Shown in pieces: positions 14,603 to 20,546 of a DNA stretch of 26,591 nt. The notes below the pieces were generated by a model that saw only the letters and a list, made by a program, of their open reading frames with translations, was not told the DNA's origin and ran no database searches. The translations under genes and the position numbers were made by a program. This DNA is from a virus: positions 1-26,591 of the IMG/VR virus record IMGVR_UViG_3300020420_000991. One strand, given 5' to 3'. Numbering within the stretch: position 1 is the first letter of the stretch; every line of letters starts with the position of its first letter.

Positions 14603-15088
14603 TTAGTGCTTACATTCAGATCGTTTTCGACGCATGTAATTCTTGTTTGATTCCCGCTGACGCTCCTTAGCTTGTGCAGCCTGATCAGGAGTATTTTTAG
14701 GACGTCTTTGGTATTTATATTTCGTGTTGTTATCCTTTCGACTAATCCAGCGAAGGTTAGACACACAACAATTCGACTTGTCCTCATCAATATGATCAAT
14801 CATCGTGCATCCCTTAGAGATTCCATAGGGGGTAGGGGGTAGACCTAGAAAAGCAAATGCAACTAACTTATGTACACATACGTATAAAGGCGGCTTTCTT
14901 CCAATTCGTTGAGTAAGGGTGACCATGGGATAGCCAGCCTTATGGCGTTTATGCTTCAAGATGCGGTCACGATTTCCTTTAGTACTGCGAACCTCGCCGT
15001 CGCGGTTGACGTAGTATTCGATGCAACATTCAAAACCAGGCAAGGTGTGTATGGGAACCCATACGGTTGGATCTATAAATTGTTCCAC
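14603..15088 (-). CDS. HNH homing endonuclease with NUMOD4-like domain
   Basis: 161 residues from a GTG at 15088; the frame stays open a little further upstream, so the exact start is uncertain. Residues 10-60 follow the NUMOD4 pattern (W..I..LPGFE.....VNRDGEVRS) and HKLVAFAFLG follows at 73. The HNH core comes next: IDHIDEDKSN (97-106) and SNLRWISRKDNN (110-121), with the conserved D98-H99, N106, N111 and N120. The tail is very basic. Such enzymes nick or cut DNA and drive homing of themselves or of nearby introns. It is free-standing and starts about 100 bases from exon 1 of the intron-split MCP gene, on the opposite strand, as expected for collaborative homing. Confidence 0.9.
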   Translation of the reverse strand: MEQFIDPTVWVPIHTLPGFECCIEYYVNRDGEVRSTKGNRDRILKHKRHKAGYPMVTLTQRIGRKPPLYVCVHKLVAFAFLGLPPTPYGISKGCTMIDHIDEDKSNCCVSNLRWISRKDNNTKYKYQRRPKNTPDQAAQAKERQRESNKNYMRRKRSECKH

Positions 15089-15141
15089 AATATTTTCGGG
15101 TAGGCCAGCAATAACTACAATCTAGCGTGTATTATTCAGAT

Positions 15142-15162
15142 AGTGAGACAGTCGAACTCACT
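15142..15162. promoter_or_regulatory. Inverted repeat upstream of the MCP gene
   Basis: AGTGAG at 15142-15147 pairs with CTCACT at 15157-15162 around a 9-base loop. It lies in the roughly 100-base region between the divergent HNH and MCP genes, which also has a TATTAT (15130-15135) that could be a -10. The role (leader hairpin or operator) is unknown. Confidence 0.35.
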
Positions 15163-15191
15163 TATATCATTAAGTTTACGGAGTTGTCCCT

Positions 15192-17033
15192 ATGTGGATT
15201 GACAACGATTAACAGACCGGTCGTTGTAAAACTGGGTGAATTGCTGGAACCCTAAGTCGAGAGATATGGCAATCAGCAGCGAAGCCTTAGGTACACCTAA
15301 GGAACGTTCACAGACTACCTGAGGAGTAAAGCCTCCTTAATAACAGGCACGAGCGCCCAGCCCTTATATAGGTGAAGATATAGTCGGAGCCCTGTGAAAG
15401 CAGAGGAATAACTCGTTCCCTAAACTTCTTGGTGCTGAGCTTTATCGTCCCCACCCGGCCTACATCATTGAGATGGCAGTTGAGCCTGTGGTGGTCCACG
15501 ATTTCTCTAAGCAGCCCGGTCAAACCGTGCAGCTGGACCGTTAACTCGATAGCGGTCTTTAAATTCCGTGAATTGCTGGAAAGCCCCCAAAAATTGGGTC
15601 AATCAGCAGCCAAGCCGTCTCACAGGATGGAAGGTTCAACGACTAGATCCCGAGAGGAAACTCAGTATTGGATCCACGAGCGCGGAACACTTTAATAAAG
15701 TGATGATATAGTCTGACCTACATCAATGGTAAAGATGTAGAACCTAGAGATAAAGAGCTCTAGGGATAACACTTGTATCGGTTCTGGGGAAAGCCTGGCA
15801 CTAAGGAGTCACGTGAGCGTACCGCAGATCAAACACTGGGTACAGCTTCCGCACGCAACATTGTGAAGGACAAGGTCCTCGTGTCGCTCAAAGAGTACAC
15901 AGGTCCTGCTGACACACGCGATGCAACTCAGCCTTCAACCTTTAAGGTTGCTCGCGAAACACTTATTACAGCGCAGCGTCTGCTGCTGGACACTGGAAAC
16001 CTCAACGTGTTCCACCAGTCCATTGGCTTAAAGAGTAGGCCCGCCTTTGCGTAAGCATTGAGCGATAACAGGGTGAATTGCTGGAAAGCCTCCAACTAAA
16101 GGCCAATCAGCAGCCAAGCCAGACCACAATCTGGAAGGTTCAACGACTAGATCCCGAGAGGAAACTCAGTAACGGATCCACGAGTGCCCTGCATCCCACC
16201 GGGATGAAGATATAGTCTGAACTACATCGATGGCAAAGATGTAGAACCAGAAGATAAAGAGCTTCTGGGATAACAACATTGCACTCACACTGCTGGATGA
16301 CTATCGCCGTTGGCGTGATCGCGTCTTTGCTAACGAACTGCTGAAAGCAGAAGCTAATGGCAAAGCCGATGAAGAGAAAGGTGGCTACTACCTGCCCGGT
16401 GGCAAAGAGAAGGGCGGTTCAGGCGGCACCCTGGGAGTTACATACTCAAACGGTGAGTCTGGAAAATTTGATGTAACCACAGACCTTCTGGGAGTGGTTA
16501 AGGACATGCGTAAGCGCAACGTCCCTACCTTCGCTGATGGTTATTACCGTTGCCTGGTTGATCCCACCGCAATGCTTCACCTTCGTCAGAATTCTGACTT
16601 CCGTGAGGTGGCACGTTATCCCGGTCAAGGTGTTGTGAACCCGATGCAACCGCATCTGGCTCCTAACGCTCATAACTACCTGGGCATGGGTCCTGCATAT
16701 GGTCAGGCCGGTTTCATCGCGGGCACTCCAGTAATGCCTTCGGGGTTCTTATTTGAGGGAGTTCGCTTCTTCGAATCCACCAACCTTCCGGAAACATCTT
16801 ACAACCTTGTGATCGCTGATGCCACTGCTGGCGCTGCTGATTACGGTGCTTCACAGATGATCTTCTTCGGACCTCAAGCCATCGGTGTTGGCATTGGTGG
16901 TAACAATGCTCAGATTCTTCTAAATAATAATGACGATTTTTCAAGATTTATAATAATGATCTGGTCCTTGTTTGCTGGTTTTGAAGTTCTCAATAAGGAC
17001 TTCATCACCGTTGGTTACTCTTTCGTATATTGA
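15192..17033 (+). CDS. Major capsid protein, split into four exons by three group I introns
   Basis: Exons 15192-15209, 15416-15541, 15776-16028 and 16282-17033 (18, 126, 253 and 752 bases) join in frame into 382 residues. The start MWIDND has a GGAG 8 bases upstream. The joins read MWIDND/FPKLLG, TVQLDR/YRFWGK and HQSIG(S)LTLLDDY. The last join splits a Ser codon. The protein resembles N4-gp56-like coats: an N-terminal HPAYIIEMAVEPVVV, a middle helix RETLITAQRLLLDTG, and GYYRCLVDPTAMLHLR with GFLFEGVRFFEST towards the end. It would form the capsid shell (HK97 fold expected). Introns 1 and 2 open with an in-frame TAA, so unspliced RNA cannot yield coat. The next gene, with a strong ribosome site, follows 16 bases later. 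Confidence 0.88.
15210..15415 (+). ncRNA. Group I intron 1 (206 bases)
   Basis: The 5' exon end ACAACGAT pairs with GTCGTTGT inside the intron (P1, with the splice-site U.G). The conserved core reads AATTGCTGGAA (P, about 15239), AATCAGCAGC (Q, 15271-15280), and GACTA (15313-15317) pairing with TAGTC (15381-15385) as P7. The last intron base is G15415, after which the coat frame resumes (TTCCCT). P10 is weak here, so the 3' end is fixed mainly by the terminal G and the frame. No ORF inside. It is diverged from introns 2 and 3. Confidence 0.85.
15542..15775 (+). ncRNA. Group I intron 2 (234 bases)
   Basis: P1 pairs exon GGACCGT with GCGGTC of the intron, with the U.G at the splice site. P10 pairs the 3' exon TATCG with CGATA just before that guide, five perfect pairs, which fixes the 3' end after G15775. 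Core: AATTGCTGGA at 15571-15580, AATCAGCAGC at 15601-15610, and P7 GACTA (15641-15645) with TAGTC (15709-15713). No ORF inside. It is very similar to intron 3. Confidence 0.92.
16029..16281 (+). ncRNA. Group I intron 3 (253 bases)
   Basis: P1 can form between exon GGCT plus the first intron bases and TAGGCC (6 pairs, U.G at the splice site). P10 pairs ACTC of the 3' exon with GAGT before the guide. Core: GAATTGCTGGAAAGCC near 16075-16090, AATCAGCAGCC near 16105, and P7 GACTA (16145-16149) with TAGTC (16213-16217). The exact 3' end (G16281) is inferred from alignment to intron 2, P10 and the reading frame. An earlier end near 16269 would also keep the frame but fits worse. Confidence 0.87.
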
Positions 17034-17049
17034 TAGGAGGTAACTAACA

Positions 17050-17655
17050 ATGTTTTATAACGATGTAACTCGTCGCCCTTGGAATAACATCATTTTCCCT
17101 GGCAACCAAGTCTGCCACCTGAATGCATATCGCAATCAAGGCGTTCAGGCTATCCCCGGAGTTAACTTCTTCCGGATCGTGGGTGCTGCCCTGCTCGATA
17201 CCGACGCAGCTGCTACAGCAACCCCTTATGAGCTGAAAATCCTGTCTCCCGACCTGCGTCAGGACGACAAGCCTCGGCTCGATCGTGCGTTCATCCTGCC
17301 TGCTGGTGCCGTTGTGTACCGCACAGCTGTGAACGTCGAGAACCTGAGCTCCGGTGCTGCTGAAACCATCCAGGTGTCTGGTGGTGTCACACCCGCTGCA
17401 ACCATGACTGCTGATGGAGCAGGTGCGTTCAGTGACGGTGGTGCTTTCACTGGGTTCGATCTGAGCGATGCGCTCACCGCCCTCGTAAGTGATACTGCTG
17501 TTACCGCTACTGCAAGTGGCGATCTGACAGTGGTCGATAAGGGATCCTGCTCAGCAATCATTGTTGAGGTGTGCTTCTACATGGATGCACCCGCACCTGA
17601 TGCTGGAGATCTTCATCTTCCCTACAAGACAGAGACAGGACAAAGCTCCTACTGA
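17050..17655 (+). CDS. Capsid accessory (decoration-like) protein
   Basis: 201 residues; TAGGAGGTAAC ends 10 bases before the ATG at 17050, one of the strongest ribosome sites in the window. It is beta-rich with little charge (RAFILPAGAVVYRTAVNVEN and TIQVSGGVTPAATMT), as in proteins that sit on the outside of capsids. It immediately follows the MCP gene and is followed by an intrinsic terminator, so the two form the end of a strongly expressed unit. Codon use matches the MCP. The decoration role is inferred from position and composition; a minor coat or fibrous head protein is also possible. Confidence 0.65.
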   Translation: MFYNDVTRRPWNNIIFPGNQVCHLNAYRNQGVQAIPGVNFFRIVGAALLDTDAAATATPYELKILSPDLRQDDKPRLDRAFILPAGAVVYRTAVNVENLSSGAAETIQVSGGVTPAATMTADGAGAFSDGGAFTGFDLSDALTALVSDTAVTATASGDLTVVDKGSCSAIIVEVCFYMDAPAPDAGDLHLPYKTETGQSSY

Positions 17656-17670
17656 TCAATAAGTACAAAC

Positions 17671-17697
17671 AAGGCGCTCACCATGGGCGCCTTTTTT
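17671..17697 (+). terminator. Rho-independent terminator after the capsid genes
   Basis: AAGGCGC (17671-17677) pairs with GCGCCTT (17887 minus 200, i.e. 17687-17693) around a short loop, and TTTTTT follows at 17692-17697. This is a canonical G/C-rich stem with a U-run, placed 16 bases after the stop of the accessory capsid gene. Confidence 0.9.
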
Positions 17698-17703
17698 AGT
17701 GCT

Positions 17704-17709
17704 TATAAT
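17704..17709 (+). promoter_or_regulatory. Putative -10 promoter element after the terminator
   Basis: TATAAT (in GCTTATAATTATGGGG) follows the terminator directly and lies 23 bases before the ATG at 17733. It would restart transcription for the connector genes. No clear -35 box is seen. Confidence 0.5.
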
Positions 17710-17732
17710 TATGGGGAGGATAGATATAAACA

Positions 17733-18164
17733 ATGTCAAACCTATTTCAAGATACGAAGACCGGAAGCCTGGTTGAGTTCATTAGTAAGCACGACAAAGA
17801 ATTTGCGATGGTGAGGGGTGCCAACGGTTCCATCTCTTACGTCACACTGGATCAGCTTGTGCCCTATGACGCAAAGAAGGGTCGGCTTGAGAAAGTCGTT
17901 GCTCCGCAGATTGAGCCACCGAAGGAAGAGAAGATTCCTGAGCGCGTCGTACCCCTCGAGGACACTCGCCTGAACCTCAATACCGCAGAGGCTGAACAGA
18001 TCGCCAAACGCCTGCCTGGAGTGGGTTACTCCACTGCGAAGCGCATCGTCGAGCTGCGTATGTCGCTGTCTGGCGAGCGGTTTAATAATCTCAAGCAACT
18101 GGAGAACATCCCCCGCGTGAACTGGGAACAGCTGATTGAAGATGACATGATCTTTATTAGTTAA
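17733..18164 (+). CDS. ComEA-like helix-hairpin-helix protein
   Basis: 143 residues. Residues 1-55 are a small beta domain with no clear match. Residues 79-143 follow the ComEA-type helix-hairpin-helix pattern: LNLNTAEAEQIAKRLPGVGY (80-99), then TAKRIVELR, then GERFNNLKQLENIPRVNWEQL. In this family the two hairpins bind DNA backbone without sequence preference. A DNA-binding protein right after the capsid genes could touch the packaged genome end at the head-tail junction, or help packaging; that is an inference. It is the first gene after the terminator and promoter-like TATAAT. Confidence 0.8.
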   Translation: MSNLFQDTKTGSLVEFISKHDKEFAMVRGANGSISYVTLDQLVPYDAKKGRLEKVVAPQIEPPKEEKIPERVVPLEDTRLNLNTAEAEQIAKRLPGVGYSTAKRIVELRMSLSGERFNNLKQLENIPRVNWEQLIEDDMIFIS

Positions 18165-18194
18165 ACTAGTTATAGTATTGGGCCAAAGTTGGCA

Positions 18195-18545
18195 ATGGAT
18201 ATTCAGGAATTACTGTTAGCAAAAGCGATTCGAGATTCTCAGTCCGGCCCTACAATGGCTGAGGCTGCTGGTGCTGGAGCATTAGCAGGTACAACATTAG
18301 GAACAATAGGTGGCTTGACTTCAGGGAAGCCCTTCCAACACGGTAGACGCTTTGCAACATCAGTATTAACGGGAGCCCTGCTTGGTGGTGGACTGGGAGC
18401 AGGTACCAAGGCAATGTTCCTGAGCGGGATGCCTAATAAAGCTGCCGACATGCTGTCAAAGATTCAAACCTCTCCTGAGGGATTGAGCGAGGCTGACCAG
18501 CTACAGCTGCGTGCAATCCTGCGTGAAGTTTATTCTGGACAGTGA
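18195..18545 (+). CDS. Small glycine-zipper membrane-type protein, unknown
   Basis: 116 residues from the ATG at 18195; an in-frame TTG at 18189 is less likely. Residues 20-80 hold two Gly/Ala-rich hydrophobic segments (AGAGALAGTTLGTIGG and VLTGALLGGGLGAGTKAMFL) split by a basic loop. The C-terminus is an acidic helix. The pattern suggests a helical hairpin in a membrane or in a packed oligomer. A TAGTATTGGG element 22 bases upstream resembles the recurrent promoter motif. Its stop overlaps the next ATG (TGATG). Confidence 0.7.
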   Translation: MDIQELLLAKAIRDSQSGPTMAEAAGAGALAGTTLGTIGGLTSGKPFQHGRRFATSVLTGALLGGGLGAGTKAMFLSGMPNKAADMLSKIQTSPEGLSEADQLQLRAILREVYSGQ

Positions 18546-19027
18546 TGGAACTAGATAGCAATCTCAAGTCCAAAGTTAGATGGCACCTGGGCTTCAATTC
18601 CGGTGCACAGATTCCAGCTGGTGACCGTGCTCGGCTGGAAGAGGCTATGGCAATGATTCCAGACGAATACTGGCATAACCAGATCGTCTATCACATTGCC
18701 CGCTGTGACAGGGCTTGGACAAACAGTGAGTACTTCCCCGACACAGCAGACGGTTCACCTAACTACAGCCGGTTAGAGCAGATTGCCGGTGACGTGCAGC
18801 GGACGATTGCAACGTCTGATCCACTGAAGGGTGACGAGTACTTCCGTGAGATCTACTTGCGGGAAGTCGATCGACTAGCTGAGTCACTGTATGTGCCTAA
18901 TTACCGCAGACCTGAGGTGAGACGCTATGCGTTTGATCGTTCTGGTGCTGAATTTATTATGGCTATCCCCGGTCCAGCTGATACAGCAGTTGGCTCACGG
19001 ATTCATTTATCACAGAACTGGAGATAA
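18545..19027 (+). CDS. Candidate head-tail connector protein
   Basis: 160 residues; the ATG at 18545 overlaps the TGA of the upstream gene. The protein is mostly helical in its first two thirds (GDRARLEEAMAMIPDEYWHN, then IYLREVDRLAESLYVPNYRR), followed by a short beta end. Size, helical content and position after the capsid block fit a neck or head-completion protein, but no family motif is visible. A promoter-like element follows directly. Confidence 0.65.
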   Translation: MELDSNLKSKVRWHLGFNSGAQIPAGDRARLEEAMAMIPDEYWHNQIVYHIARCDRAWTNSEYFPDTADGSPNYSRLEQIAGDVQRTIATSDPLKGDEYFREIYLREVDRLAESLYVPNYRRPEVRRYAFDRSGAEFIMAIPGPADTAVGSRIHLSQNWR

Positions 19028-19028
19028 T

Positions 19029-19038
19029 AGTAGAATAG
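19029..19038 (+). promoter_or_regulatory. Putative phage promoter (-10 type)
   Basis: AGTAGAATAG lies just after the stop of the connector gene and 24-34 bases before the ATG at 19063. It is an excellent match to the recurrent element (compare 2720 and 13477), with no evident -35 box. Confidence 0.5.
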
Positions 19039-19062
19039 GTGCAGGTGCATAGGTATTAAGTT

Positions 19063-19440
19063 ATGATCAGGCATGATGGAAATATTGTTTTCCGCAAAAA
19101 AGACGCATACGATCAGGAGGAGTACAACTCAGCCAAAGCGATCGTTGGTGCCGGTGAACGGGTAAGGAATTCCGTCAGCCCAAAGTATGGCAACCCCAAC
19201 GAGATGCCTGCTGAAGTACTTGATCCGCAAGCACCATTCAAGCCAGAAAACAATGCTGGCAACGTAGGAATTACAAATCCTGAGTACACTACAGGTAGTG
19301 TTCAGCTAAAGACTTCTCAGTCAGTATCACCACAACAGGATCCTGACGATAACGCTCGGATGGCTGCTTACCGCATGGCACAAAAAGTTCGTGGCGAGAA
19401 CACGAATATGAACGACCTAGACAAAGTAAACAGGGCATAA
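19063..19440 (+). CDS. Small, probably disordered protein, function unknown
   Basis: 125 residues, rich in Asn, Pro, Gln, Asp and Glu, with few hydrophobic residues beyond the first 35. It begins MIRHDGNIVFRKKD and ends in a short helix (NARMAAYRMAQKVRGEN). It sits in a neat run of structural genes downstream of a promoter-like element, 2 bases before the next start codon. No family is recognised; a virion linker protein is possible. Confidence 0.7.
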   Translation: MIRHDGNIVFRKKDAYDQEEYNSAKAIVGAGERVRNSVSPKYGNPNEMPAEVLDPQAPFKPENNAGNVGITNPEYTTGSVQLKTSQSVSPQQDPDDNARMAAYRMAQKVRGENTNMNDLDKVNRA

Positions 19441-19442
19441 CA

Positions 19443-20045
19443 ATGGCTGCATCAGAGAACGATTCACGGACAAAGCGCCGTAAAGCTGCGGGTGATGACC
19501 CGAACAAGATGAGCGTGAGTGCTCAGCCTCTGCCTGGTGCACCGCAAAACCAGAAGGCTGGCAACGTCATGAACTACCCGTTCAGTGACGTCAATGGTCA
19601 GATGTCTCAGTCCATGGGAACTGATGGCTACCAGTATCCGTATGGCGACGGCGGGCTGCCCCTCAACGACGGCAGACGCGGTGCTGTTGGTTTTGTTGCC
19701 AACTCAGGCCAGGCACAGAACCTGGTTCAGGGACGTGGTCAGAACCTGACGTACGGCTTGCCTCAGCTCGGAGCACCGGGTGAGAAAGCTGCCGGTCAGA
19801 TGGAGGTTGCCCATGCGGCCATGACAGCTCAGCGTGATGCACAGCGTGTAGCACCTCAGAACCCTGAGCCGAGCTACATGGTGACTCCGATGGGACCTGG
19901 CGGAAGGCCGACAACACCTGGAGGTGTGAACCCGGCAATGACCTATGTCACACCATCAAACCTCGGGCTTCAGGGCACACCAGATGTCGAAGCACGCGGC
20001 ATGAGCACCAAACGTGGCGGCGGCCGCAACAAAAAAGCAGGGTAA
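19443..20045 (+). CDS. Gly/Pro/Gln-rich structural-type protein, unknown
   Basis: 200 residues starting 2 bases after the upstream stop. It is rich in Gly, Pro, Gln and Asn, with a basic start (SRTKRRKAAGDD) and a basic end (TKRGGGRNKKAG). There is one short helix in the middle (GEKAAGQMEVAHAAMTAQRD). The composition suggests an extended protein that is held in a larger assembly. No family is recognised. The minus-strand opening across it is a composition shadow. Confidence 0.7.
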   Translation: MAASENDSRTKRRKAAGDDPNKMSVSAQPLPGAPQNQKAGNVMNYPFSDVNGQMSQSMGTDGYQYPYGDGGLPLNDGRRGAVGFVANSGQAQNLVQGRGQNLTYGLPQLGAPGEKAAGQMEVAHAAMTAQRDAQRVAPQNPEPSYMVTPMGPGGRPTTPGGVNPAMTYVTPSNLGLQGTPDVEARGMSTKRGGGRNKKAG

Positions 20046-20051
20046 TAAACA

Positions 20052-20546
20052 ATGGCATCCACATCCACTAATAAGCAGCCGCTTCTGATCGACCGCGTAT
20101 TCCACGAGGTCTATGAGATGTCGACTCAGACAATCCTCACCACCAAGGTGACGGGCACGAACTTTGCGCAGAAGATCCTCGACTGCACGACCAATGACGG
20201 TGCAATGATCGAGGACATCTATGTGATCTCTCAGGGGCCTGGAGACGACAGCGGCAGTCCGGTCCCCTATGCGATCAACTTGTATCTGACAACAGATTCC
20301 GACTTTCTGCGGGATAGCGCACGGTTCGTTGGTCAGGTCGAGGCGTCACTTACAGGCAATACCTGGACGCATATGACGGACATGCCGTATGTGTTGGCAC
20401 CCGTTGCCCAGGTCGGCACAGAGGCGCAGCTGAAGGCCTTCTACGTGCCGAAAGGGAAGGCACTGTGGGCCGCTCGGCAGACGACGAACCTGACAGACAA
20501 CATTTCAAACGCACCACTGCTTGGAGTCTCTGGCGGATTCTTCTGA
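20052..20546 (+). CDS. Tail or head-tail structural protein, unknown family
   Basis: 164 residues; the ATG follows a GGTAATAAACA leader. The protein is beta-rich (AMIEDIYVISQGPGDDSG, then YAINLYLTTDSDFLRD) with a Thr/Gly-rich character typical of virion beta-sandwich proteins. It ends GVSGGFF. Its stop overlaps the ATG of the large structural gene (TGATG), so the two products are probably made in fixed ratio and may be partners. Function is inferred from context only. Confidence 0.65.
   Translation: MASTSTNKQPLLIDRVFHEVYEMSTQTILTTKVTGTNFAQKILDCTTNDGAMIEDIYVISQGPGDDSGSPVPYAINLYLTTDSDFLRDSARFVGQVEASLTGNTWTHMTDMPYVLAPVAQVGTEAQLKAFYVPKGKALWAARQTTNLTDNISNAPLLGVSGGFF

Noticed and set aside
15429-15695. 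88-codon open frame across the exon 2/intron 2 boundary
   Set aside because: It is in a different frame from the coat exons and reads through the group I intron core; the coat frame and splice pairings explain the region better.
15416-17033. Coat gene considered as a pseudogene broken by stops and insertions
   Set aside because: Each interruption has group I intron core elements and P1/P7 pairing, and the exons rejoin exactly in frame, so splicing is the better explanation.
20465-20545. Upstream extension of the large structural gene to an ATG at 20465
   Set aside because: The 27 extra codons lie inside the preceding gene and lack a ribosome site, while ATG 20546 has the usual TGATG coupling.
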